A stretch of 64,000 bases of DNA from Trileptium ribeirensis (Eukaryota > Nematoda > Enoplea > Enoplida > Thoracostomopsidae). The DNA lies in assembly GCA_030248225.1 (NCBI GenBank), contig JASANE010028048.1, positions 62,001-126,000 of the forward strand, read 5' to 3'. This document shows, one piece after another, positions 35,263-44,759 of the stretch (positions are counted from its first letter, which is position 1; every line of letters begins with the position of its first letter). The notes below the pieces were generated by a model. The model saw only the letters and a list, made by a program, of their open reading frames with translations, was not told the DNA's origin and searched no databases. A program made the position numbers and the translations under genes.

Positions 35263-37730
35263 TAGTGACCTTCGTTAAAAAAAGCCAAAAGTAGGTTTTT
35301 TGGAAAAATTTTGATAGCTTTGAGTAAGTAGCTAACGGTTTTCGCTTTGAAACATTCTCTCGCATATTCTGCATCGAATTTGGCCAAGTTTACCACACAA
35401 CTTGCAGTCTATATGCCGAAAATTACAAAATTATCTGGCTTTTTTAGCGAACAAATCGTTAAAAAAAGCCTGGTGTTCGTTAAAAAAGCCAACTTTAAAA
35501 CTATTATCGTACCTACTCTAATCAAATTAAAGTGCTATAAGTATGCCTGAAACTTACTTTTCTGTCAGTTCCGAGTCCATATAGTCAATCCCGCACCGCG
35601 CCATATTTGCAGTATGCGTCGAACGGATGGAACACTTGCTCTTTGACCCCGTCACGAACACGGTAAATCGACTTCGAAGTTGCCCGGCTGCTGCTGGCTG
35701 GCATAGTAACTGCCTCGGTGATTTTAATTGGTCCAGCAATAATCTGGCACAGGTTCACGATTGACACGTCGGCTACCTTAGGGTATTCGAATAGGTCCTT
35801 GGTCCCTGCGACCTGATGAAGGAAAGATAGTTCGACCCGGTCCACCACACCGTCTTCATCATATCGAAAGCGCCTGATGTAACGAACGACCAATGTATGC
35901 TTTTCGAGGCTTGGTAAAAGCGACGACATAAATGTAACCTTCCAGTTCGTCCTCAGCCAAGGTTCGGATGAGATTCTGGGCACTCGCAGACGTCAGTGTG
36001 TAATCGTACTCCTCCTTATTAGTTGCAATTGTATGTTCTTCGCCATCGCTTTTCTCGGCGCTGCTGGGCTCAGGGGTGGATGTGATATTGACGTGTCGCT
36101 CTTCGTCAGACGTGGGTGGTGTTGTGTTTTCGGCTTGACGTCTTACCGGCAGACTCCGGCTTTGCTTGCTGTGGCATTTCAGCAACACCTTTTGATGTAT
36201 CCGCGAGAATCTTGGCCTTTTTAGAACGACACGGTCCCGTCGCCGGTTGCTTAGCCTTGTTCTTGGCTAACTTGCGGGCCTCTGTGCGCGCGACAACGGC
36301 TCTGCGCTCCTCCAAAAACGCATCATCAGTGCATCTAGCAGATGGTTTTCGCTTCGGCGGCCCCGCCGTCTTCTTATTCACACTGAGCAAGATTTGTTCC
36401 CGTCGTTGCTCCTTTTTTTCGGGTGTCAACTCTGCCCTCCGCGCTGCTGAACTAGGTCCCGGTTGCGCCGGGGTAGTGGGGCTCGGGTCGACAAACAGGG
36501 CTCGCGATGTATGCTGTGATGTGGTCCTCGTGCGCGCCGCGATAGTCGATGTGGACCGGGGAGCCCCTATGTGTCCATATTAGTTGCCACTGAGCAACGA
36601 AGTTTTCGCCCGGAAAACGGTAACATCAAGGGGGTGCAGCAGGTCCGTCGTATGAGGCGGCAGCTTAACCAGTGTGATTCCCTCTGACTTCGCGTAATCG
36701 AGGAGAGGAAGCGAGATATGTGAAGCGTGACCGTCAAAAATCATGAGGAGGGGTCGAAGCTGCACTTTTTTGGAGAATCGCACAAACCAGTCGAAGAAAA
36801 TCGCAACCGTCATCCATCCCTTTTCCGCGACTTCAATGTCATAATTTTCCAATCCAGGCGCCTTTCGAGCGATCCCTCCGTAAACAATCAGCGGCGGCTG
36901 AACGTTGCCTGCGGCACTAACACACGCAAGCACAGTCGTATTCGATCGACCCTCAGCGATCCGCTCGATAAATGTTACTTCTCTAGACCCGCCCGCGAGA
37001 GTAACCGGCTTCGGATCCGATGGAAACGACGATTCATCGACGTTGAAATATGGGACGCAAGGGCGTCCTTGGTAACGCCACCGTCAAGCTGACTTTAGAT
37101 GTCTCCTTCAATCATGTCATAGAAATGATTGATCGTGAACGGGTTGCTCGTTCACTCCTTGCGACTAGCTGACAGCGGCATCGGCTTCCGTTTAGTAAGA
37201 TTCATTTCTGTGAGAAACTTGGCGACTCACTTCTGCTGTGGAGGACTTTCGTTCCAAGGCTCGATCTCGCAAACCTTGCAGTATTCGTGCACGAGGTCAG
37301 GGATTTCCATCTGACGTAAGCCGTAGCCGGTGCGTGCGTAGACTTTGATCATGGAGGCAAGGTTGATCCGGTGTTCCTCCGTCAGGGTTGGTTTGACACC
37401 ACGTCTTGCCCTTTCTGTGCCTTCAGTTCGTCGCTTAATACGCTGTTGAAGGCACTACTTGGAATACCCGTAGCGGTCTGCAATTTTGCAATTTGTTGTT
37501 GTGAAAGTGATTAGAGTCCAACCACACATCAACCCCCAGATGCAATTGGTGGTCAGTCCACCGTTTAGGTACATTTTTATAATAACAATATTTGGTTTTA
37601 CAGGAGACTGTATTGTCTTGGGACATTTCTATTCACACGTAGACGTATAAGTCTAAAAATAGTAATGATACAGTGTAGAAATAACAGCACGTTCGGTATA
37701 AGGCTTGGCTTTTTTAGCGAATTATGTGTC
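35263..37730 (-). mobile_element. pogo/jerky-like DNA transposon
   Basis: Inverted ends are visible: TTCGTTAAAAAAAGCCAA at 35,271-35,288, and its partner at 37,705-37,721 (TTCGCTAAAAAAGCCAA on the minus strand). A run of TA at the left fits TA target choice. The same AAAAAAGCC words recur at 35,432-35,500, inside the left end. The transposase inside is broken. The outermost bases of the right end are unclear. Confidence 0.7.
35554..37626 (-). pseudogene. pogo/jerky-like transposase with C-terminal extension, broken
   Basis: Near the start is a Psq-type helix-turn-helix trace (KRWTDHQLHLGVDV, IAKLQTATGIPSSAF), then GRARRGVKPTLTEEHR and ASMIKVYARTGYGLRQMEIP. The DDE core has YFNVDESSF (first Asp at 37,036-37,038), LMIFDGHASH, and LPPHTTDLLHPLDVTVF. 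Spacing between the last two Asp residues, taking PLD as the third, is about 35. A basic linker follows (KKEQRREQ, KLAKNKAK). The C-terminal part contains EGYIYVV, RYIRRFRYDEDGVVDRVELS, FLHQVAGTKDLFEYP and DVSIVNLCQIIAGP, which looks like a folded accessory domain. In-frame stops and at least four frame changes break it. Family assignment is firm at the level of the pogo/jerky DDE group. Confidence 0.85.
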
Positions 37731-37814
37731 GTTTCCTTCGCTACAAAAATCCAGAGAAATTTTCAATTTCTGACGTACTAGCAATGCACCGCTTCAATTT
37801 CGTCATGTATGAGT
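37731..37814. other. Short spacer between pogo-like element and LTR
   Basis: About 80 bases without a recognised feature; possibly host DNA at the target of the LTR element. Confidence 0.3.
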
Positions 37815-38982
37815 TGTAATTTTGTTTAGTTTTGATGGGGGTTGGATGGGGATTTATATTATGACGGGTATCGGAATTAAAAAGGGCCGGGTTCACCGAA
37901 TATTGCGTGTTCCGAGGTGTGACCAGTGCTATGCCGGTGGGAATATGCGGTTGGCACGCGTTCTTTATATTTAGCAACTAATACCGATGCCTATTATTTT
38001 GCGTTGCGGCGCGACTATGCCAAATGCACTCACTGTCCAGATAAATAGGCACCACATGAGTAGCAAACAATGTTTATTATAACACCGGATAAAATATTAA
38101 TGCAATAATATCACGCACTAAGCCAATAGTTTCGGAAAATACTGTTATTTTATGTATCGCTAAGCCAAATCTTTATATTATTCTTGCACCGGCTATTTTA
38201 GAACTCTCTTCACTTCACGTTAACTCTACCACTGGCAGTTCACTCTGAAACACTTCAAACGTGTTAGCTTGAAGTTAGGTTATTAGTAATTCCAGTACGC
38301 CTCTTTTGAGGTTGGTACAACCGCCCCCGAATGGCTGACGACTGCACGAGTACCTAGATAGCTCAACCTAGGACCTAGATTTACACTAATGCGTTCCTTA
38401 TTGAATACACCTGCCAACCAATGGCTGACAAATGCGGTATGGTTTTAGTGAGGCCAGCTAGAGTTTACGTTATGTAATACTTTACTAAGGCTCTTATGAG
38501 TTGATATAACCGACCTTCGCATGGCTGGCCGATTGCAGGGCTAACTGATTATTTTAACTTGAGCCTTCGATTTACGCTAGTACGTGCCTGTTTATTTAAA
38601 CAAGTTGTCCCCGATTGGCTGACGAACTACGTTACTAAAACTGTATCGTAACGGTCGACTACTATTCAGTTGAATTCCCTCGGTTCTGAACGACCTCCGA
38701 ATTGCTGGCCGCACAGAGATAGATCTTTGGTCCCCGATATAGCTGGTTAAGAATTTGACTTGGAGACTATCGGTAACTAGAGGGGGTGTCGAATCTTCGC
38801 GCCTTACTCGCCCAGTCTTCTCAAGAATAACACTACTTGCTGACCCACCCTTGAATGGCTGGCAGACCCAACTAACAACTAATGCCACTACCTCTGATTT
38901 CCCTAATCTGCTCGCCCTGATTTTCTCACTCCACGCTATGGCCGAAATTTATAAAATATTACTAATCAAATTGTTATCTATT
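37815..38982 (-). repeat. Left LTR (3' LTR in the direction of gag)
   Basis: It matches 46,528-47,685 in the same orientation over its whole length. Shared landmarks include GGATTTATATTATGACGG, TGCGGCGCGACT, GCACTCACTGTCCAGATAAA, AACACCGGATAAAATATTAA, CACTTCACGTTAACTCTACC and GAAATTTATAAAATATTACT. The copies differ by many substitutions and small gaps, so the insertion is old. The outer edge is near 37,815-37,831; the inner edge is sharp after TTGTTATCTATT (38,982). TG..CA ends are not evident. About six internal copies of (G/C)AATGGCTG(A/G)C lie 85-150 bp apart. Confidence 0.8.
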
Positions 38983-39089
38983 GTTCGTTCTTTCATTTTG
39001 TGGATTTGAACGATTTAGTATCACTCTATATTGGCTTTGATTTTACTATTGACTCTCTGATCGCATTTCTCTTGCACTTTTGCGCTACG

Positions 39090-39460
39090 TTCCTCAAAAG
39101 ACATTGTTTTGTGCTATGACCCAATTCCCCTCAACTGCTGCACCTTGGCGGTGTTTGACTCGTCGACGTTTGCTGGTTTTGCAGTTGTTGGTTTGCCACT
39201 GATATTGACATTCTTTGCTGTTGTTACCAATTCTTTTGTGGTTGCTTCGATGGCTGTGGTACTTGCACCGGGTACATCGTTTGCTGCGTTGCTTGTTGCA
39301 TTGTCATTGGCCCATAGTATGGTTACACCGGTTGCTGATAACTCATACCGTTCTGCGATCGTATCACTGTCGTGGGCATCGCTCACTGTTGCACTATTTG
39401 TTGCTGTTGTGGTTGGCGTACTTGTGCTCCATTGTTGAAGATGTCTTTGTACTTCTGAAA
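39090..39460 (-). pseudogene. Gag C-terminus: Q-rich tail and CCHC zinc knuckle with stop in place of second Cys
   Basis: One minus-strand frame gives a Q-rich tail (YYGPMTMQQATQQTMYPV; VPQPSKQPQKNW; ANQQLQNQQTS). It runs into RCSS-stop-GELGHSTKQC. Spacing is exactly CX2CX4HX4C if the TGA at 39,131-39,133 stands for a former Cys codon (TGT or TGC). Basic residues follow (KCKRNA). Zinc knuckles bind genomic RNA in Gag proteins. At least one more stop (TAA-type, W-stop-QQQ) lies in the tail. The competing 90-codon open frame at 39,114-39,386 is out of register with the knuckle and I take it as a shadow. Confidence 0.65.
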
Positions 39461-39540
39461 TTTATTGTCTCGGCTGTAACGTTTGTTGGCCTATGTTCGC
39501 TCTCGTTTGATTTGGACTCGGTCGATTCGATTGAATTTCT

Positions 39541-40470
39541 CTATAACTCGGTTGTTGTTCGCCCGTGCTTTGTAATCCTTGGTTCATTTGTTGATCGAGG
39601 TTCTCCACCGCTATTGCTTTTTCCTTCAATGTCATGAATGTTTCGTGTTTTGTCGCGCACAATCGATTTCGGATTTCGTTCTTTAATCCTGGACTTGAGG
39701 ATATCTTTAACGATTGACACGGGTATTTCTTTCGTGGTTAGGTTTTGTGCAGCGTATACTCGTAACTCGTCCACGAAATCTATGACAGTTCCCGTTTGCC
39801 GTAGATTTTGCAGCTTGTTCATTTGATTCGTCAACGTCTTTGGTAAGTCAAATCTTTCTTTGGATTTCTTGACCAATTCGTTGTAGTTTAATTCTTCGGG
39901 CTTCTCGAGCGTCATTAACTCCAAATATTCTTCTGATTTTCCATGCATTTTTGCTGTCAGGACTCGGAGTTTTTCTCGTTAATCGCCAATCCCATCTTGG
40001 GCCAGCGTTTTCTCGAGTTCTTTGCGAAATTTCTCGAAGCTGCTGTCGCGTTTGTATGCTTGTAGATGTACTTCATTCTTCACATTGACCATGATCGCTT
40101 GACTAATTCTTTGTTGCTATCTGTTCGATGCTTGCGGCGTTTCTTCAGTCGCCACTTTGGTCAGGGCTTCGATTAATTTATTCATTGTTATTAGGCCACT
40201 GTTTTGTTGCTCTTGATTAGTGGCTTGATTCGTTGTCGCCATCGCTTGTTGTGGTTGGTGTACTTGATACGCGTACGGTTTCACTGTTGCTAATGGTACT
40301 CCGGGATGGATCACCGAATTGTTTGCGATAAACGGAATTTGGTTGTATTGATGGGTTACTGGTGTTGTACCACAGTGTCTATATACGCCGTTTTGTATTG
40401 TGCCAGTCGCTATACTTTGAGCTTGGCTCCATGTGTTCACCGTTTGAAACGCTCCACAAACCGTTGTCAC
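39541..40470 (-). pseudogene. Gag core domain of the LTR element
   Basis: About 310 codons in one frame are interrupted only by stops at 40,117-40,119 and 39,979-39,981. The first part is polar and Q-rich (HQPQQAMATTNQATNQEQQ, then LIEALTKVATEETPQ). The core reads AIMVNVKNEVHLQAYKRDSS, FEKFRKELEKTLAQDGIGD, SEEYLELMTL, YNELVKKSKERFDLPKT, NLRQTGTVIDFVDELRVYAA and DILKSRIKERN. The pattern LVKKSKERF..(x)..LRQ.GTVIDFVDELR is that of retrotransposon Gag (Retrotrans_gag-like). A frame change near 39,570 leads into QSTGEQQPSYREIQ. Confidence 0.75.
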
Positions 40471-40535
40471 GTATGGGCTTGTTTAAGGTTCCATGCGTTC
40501 ACCGCTTGAATTGTACTACTGTTTGTTGTCACCGT

Positions 40536-40655
40536 TTGAAACGCTCCGATCTGTTCTTTATTAGCACCAAATCGGTCTCGGTTTGCATCTCGTTGCGCTT
40601 GGTTTGCACCGATTTGATCTTCGTTTGCCCCGAATTAGTTTTGATTCGTATTTAC
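40536..40655 (-). repeat. Heptad (21-nt) repeat array, 3' remainder
   Basis: The minus strand reads FGANEDQIGANQAQRDANRD, then RFGANKEQIGAFQTV, the last few units of the array interrupted by the CR1-like element. It continues into the Gag core through TTNSSTIQAVNAWNLKQ, which partly repeats further on (GAFQTVNTWSQAQS). Confidence 0.75.
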
Positions 40656-40795
40656 CTTCGTCCCGGGCAACCACTGAGAATCAACGACCGCCCGAAAAAC
40701 CATAAGATGAACAAATGGTTTGTGTGGACAATTGAACACGCACGATAGGCTACAGCAGATGAACCTGAAAAGGAGCAACACCACGACAGCGCAGG

Positions 40796-43594
40796 CTAAA
40801 GTTCCGGCAGGAAACCAGAGCTATGGAGACGGGACTTAAATACCGCAATTGATGGAGCGTAAACGACCGAAGCAGGTAAATTGTTCCATTTGTCAACGAC
40901 ACGGTATGCAAACGAAAAACGGGCAGAATCGATACGTGGTTGTATGCGAGTACGCAATTTGTAAAAATGGCCACGTAGACCCGTATCACCGACAAATTAA
41001 AACCATCTGAGAAATGGGAAGTCTGTGTTGCCGTGAACTATGTTATACATTAGGATTAAGTCGGCGCGGAGACTACGAGTGGTAAGAGTTTGCAGGCCGA
41101 GGGCTTTAAGACATTCGTAGTGTGGCAAGGATGCAACTGCAGGAACAAATTTAGTTGAACGTCGTTGAACACGCTCGAGTAGAACAATGTCTTTATTGTA
41201 ATATGGGCACCAGGCGCTAGATGCATAGTTGAGATGAGGACGTATCAGAGAACGATATAGTAGCAGAAAAATAGATTTATTGCTACATTTAAATGATCGA
41301 CGAATAGACCACATAATAAATTCGGCTCGACGAACTACGTTAGCGCAATGTATGAACGGTTTAAGATTGGACGAGATAGTAATGCCAAGGTCGCGTTTGC
41401 TGAGTTTGTTGGGGATACATTCGCCATTAAAGTAGTAGTTATGGCATGGGTTATTGCGGCCAAAGTGGAAACAACATGGTTTAGCGACGTTGAACTGCAT
41501 ACACCAGGTTGCGGTCCATGTGCTAAAAGCGTCAATGTCATTCTGTAGATCAATAATGTCAAAGTTGGACAAGGAACTATTTGAATGAACAGGTCGAAAT
41601 AATTTGGAATCGTCGGCAAATTTCAGAATGCCACCCGAAACGTAGTTGTCAACATCATTAAAATAGATGAGAAATAACACTGGACCAAGCACCGTCCCCT
41701 GAGGAACTCCACTTCGGACTGGAATCCACCTAGATTGATGGCCATTAATTCTGGCGTCTTGGCGGCGTTGACAAAAGAACATTCAATCCATTTTAGCAGA
41801 CGACCCGAAATACCAAGAGAAGATAGTTTTATAAGTACACGGCGGTGTGGAACTCGGTCGAAGGCTTTGGTAAGATCAAGATAAATAGAATCTACAAAGT
41901 CGCCACTATTAACTTCCTGGATTATCTATTGGAGATAATCAATCAACTGGATAGCAGTTGAGCGTTTACACATAAATCCGAATTGTGATTTATGCAGAAG
42001 GTCGAAGCGCAGAAGGTGATCAACAATGGCATCCGCAATGATGGACTCCATTATCTTGGATGCGCCAGGAGTGAGACTGATTGGCCTGTAATTGTCAACC
42101 AGAAATCTGCTGCCTTTCGTAAAAATAGGTGTTACAAGACTTGGCAGATAGCCAGTCGGAAGGTATGTTACCAGTTTCTAAGGAGTTATTGAACAACTGC
42201 ACCAGTGGTTCACAGATAATATCACGACATTCGAATAACAAAAAGTTAAGAATGGCATCGACACCTGGAGCAGCAAACTTTTTTAACACTTTTAATTTGT
42301 TGTAAACACACACAGCCGTAAAAGTTATGTTTTCGAGAATTTTTGGAGAGGCGTAACATAATGACGGAAGAGTGGTCGTGTCTTCGTCGACGAACACGTT
42401 TGAGAAATGGCTATTCAACAATTCAGCGCAATCAATATCAGAAGCAGTGATAGAGCCGTCGTGTAGCCGAAGAGGACCAACGCTTGGCTTAGCCTTAATG
42501 CGGCTAATGACACAGGACCAAAATGATTTTGAATCTTGATTCAAATTGACTGCAAGGAGGTATTCGTAGCGATATAAAGCGCGATGTGCTTCAGCTGTGG
42601 CAATATGAGCTGCGGCGCGATATATTTCCCAATGAACTATTAATCGTGATCGCTGATAACGCAGGAAGCAAATTTGTTTATGTGCGAACGCTAACATGCA
42701 AGTGCGATCTACCCATTTTGGCTTAGTAGGAATTTTGTTGTTGAAACCTCGCGGGACAGAGATTTTAAGAACTTGGGACATTGCTACTTTTATGCTGCGC
42801 CAATGTTCGTCGGCAGAAACAATAATATGGCCAGGAAGTATTGCATTTAGGTGTCGTTTAGCTAAGTTCCAGTTAATACGTCGGAAAGTGTGTCTGGTTG
42901 AAGCAATAGCATTAGTAGGAGCATGATCTGACAGAACTGTAAAAGAAGCGGCAGCGTGATCGTTTCCGATACCAGAGGATGTAGAAATATCGCCAATTAA
43001 ATTAGGCTGGTTAGTGAAAACTAAGTCTACGACACTGTTGACACGAGTAGGTTCTGTAACATGTTGCGTCAAGCCGGCATCGGCGCAGGACGAGACAAAA
43101 TTATCACAATCTGGTTGCCATGAATAGTGTACCCAATTCACATTTTTGTAGTTAAAATCGCCCACAAGAATGAGCGGCGTGTTGGCGTAGGCATTCAAAC
43201 CCGCAATGAAACTACACAGAGCATCGTTTAAGATCGGGGAGTTGTTTGGGGATCTATAGGCACAACAGAAGATTGTGTTACTAGCACATGAAAGCGTCAC
43301 AGCTACAAACTCGACATAACCATGTGTGTTTACATGCAAAGCAGTAGGCTTTAAGTGTTGTTTATCAAGCAACAGAACTCCTCCCCCGCGCCCGTCCATG
43401 CGGTCTTGACGAAACAAATTGTAACCAGATGGTGTTAGATCGTAGTCAGGTATGTAGTCCCGTCCCCATGTCTCTGTGACGGCAATAACATCAGCAGCGA
43501 AACTGCAACCTGCGCTGTTCAATCGAAGATCCAACAAATCACGCTTGTTTACAAGTGAATGAGCGTTAAAAGCAAATAATTTAAAAAGGCGCAA
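40796..43594 (-). pseudogene. CR1-like ORF2: endonuclease plus reverse transcriptase, lightly broken
   Basis: Codons 1-230 form an exonuclease/endonuclease/phosphatase domain: FNAHSL (N10), TETW (E41), YRSPN (113-117), LVGDFN (D146, N148), VVDLVFTN (D190) and GNDH (210-213). The RT follows: TPIFTKGSRFL, NYRPISLTPGASKIME, HKSQFGF, IYLDLTKAFDRVPHR, RSGVPQGTVLGPVLFLIY and FADDSKLF, so catalytic Asp residues are intact. The C-terminal region reads LERVQRRSTKF, YECLKALGLQTLTTRSLRA, then GHFYKLRTRIQPRIDSARFS and VVDKWNNLPASVV, ending at 40,796. Lesions: frame changes near 42,140, 41,780 and 41,000 and one TAG at 41,926-41,928. The frame opens at a TTG (43,592-43,594) directly after a TAA; no ATG is evident there, so the true start may be lost or use another mechanism. 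Confidence 0.92.
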
Positions 43595-43785
43595 TTAACA
43601 ATATTCGCAGAAGTATTAATGTTACAAAAGTTAGATTGATTACAAAACCCACCAATATGATAAGTATGAAGAGTAATTACAGAAGAATATGTTACAAAAT
43701 TATCTATTGTTGTTTTAATGTGATTGTGTAAATTGTTAATTGTGATGCAGCATGAATTTGATTTAGATGAAAACTGCCTTAATTG

Positions 43786-44673
43786 CTATGCAGTGGCAGC
43801 AGTTGCATGAGCCTCATTGGATGGTGGCGATTGACCCGTATTTGCACTATCCGACTGAGATAGGTTAACAGGAACCCATGAATCGCCACTTTTTTCAACT
43901 GTAGTGTTGCCCCGAATCTTGACAGTGCGGCCAGTATCTCTCATATTTATCATTTGTTTGACCAGTGCAGTATGTTTGGCGACTTGTGTATGGGTTAAAT
44001 CGACCTTGATATACATATGCGTGAGCTCTGGATTGCCCCCCATCTCAGAAGCGGATGCAAGAACCTTTTTACGATCATCAGAAGAATTAAAAATTATGCG
44101 TACGGGGCGCGGTTTAGGAATACCGTCCTTGTTAACGGATTTGCGACCGAAACGAAAAGAAGATTTCAGCTTTACTGTGTTACATCCAATGACACTCAAT
44201 AGTGAATCAATATTAGCTTTGTCGCTAACTGCATTTGTTTCAGCCATACCAAACAAAACCAGGTTAGATTGGCGTAACATAATGTTTTGAGCTTCAGACA
44301 CAGCCTTATCGACTAATTCGCTTGTATCACCACTATATTTATCTTCCAACTGAGTATGTTTCGACTCAAGAGTTTCAAATCTCGATTTTAAGTCGTCCAC
44401 TTCGCGGCGTACTACCAAAAACCCTTTGTACAGTTTAGTTGCAGCCATATTGCAGTAATTGCAAAACCAATGCATACCTTTTGCAGTAGTTGAAACGGCA
44501 GCGACATCCGCGGCAGACAGCGATGTGCAAGTTGTAACATGGAAGAATCCATCACAAACTTCACATTGTACACAAGAGTCATTGTTGTCCAGGCGATTTT
44601 CCTTCTTGCATTGCAAGTTGGCACAAACAGGATTCAAGCTAACTGCAGGTTGTTTGGGTCGTGTTTGGGACAT
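43786..44673 (-). CDS. CR1-like ORF1 protein: PHD-like zinc finger, coiled coil, RNA-binding-type domain
   Basis: An uninterrupted 295-codon ORF with an ATG start. Residues 17-74 carry a Cys/His pattern (C17, C22, C37, C40, H45, C49, W69, C71, C74) close to a PHD finger. Residues 85-120 are heptad-like and charged (REVDDLKSRFETLESKHTQ), likely a coiled coil for self-association. Residues about 130-245 (NLVLFGMAE, FRFGRKSVN, PRPVRIIF, DDRKKVLASASEMG) match the region that follows the coiled coil in CR1/L2-type ORF1 proteins, thought to bind element RNA. The C-terminus is low in structure (SQSDSANTGQSPP). ORF2 starts about 190 bp downstream. Confidence 0.88.
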   Translation of the reverse strand: MSQTRPKQPAVSLNPVCANLQCKKENRLDNNDSCVQCEVCDGFFHVTTCTSLSAADVAAVSTTAKGMHWFCNYCNMAATKLYKGFLVVRREVDDLKSRFETLESKHTQLEDKYSGDTSELVDKAVSEAQNIMLRQSNLVLFGMAETNAVSDKANIDSLLSVIGCNTVKLKSSFRFGRKSVNKDGIPKPRPVRIIFNSSDDRKKVLASASEMGGNPELTHMYIKVDLTHTQVAKHTALVKQMINMRDTGRTVKIRGNTTVEKSGDSWVPVNLSQSDSANTGQSPPSNEAHATAATA

Positions 44674-44759
44674 TATGGCGTGTATTCAATATAAAGTACA
44701 ACGAATAAATATATCTGAATGATCTCGAGAACAATTCGATGATGCATATCGAATTGGTA

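Larger units (their letters stand above)
40656..44715 (-). mobile_element. CR1-like non-LTR retrotransposon, near full length, nested in the LTR element
   Basis: Two ORFs in the order and orientation usual for the group occupy about 4 kb: a PHD-like/coiled-coil ORF1 and an endonuclease/reverse transcriptase ORF2. Heptad-repeat sequence continues on both sides (left up to about 40,655; right from about 44,720), so the element sits inside the gag array. Few lesions are seen, which makes it the best preserved coding element in the window. I found no clear target duplication; exact ends are uncertain by some tens of bases. Confidence 0.85.

Noticed and set aside
36116..37092. Plus-strand ORFs of 155 and 121 codons in the pogo-like element
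   Set aside because: They lie antisense to the transposase, whose catalytic motifs are on the minus strand.
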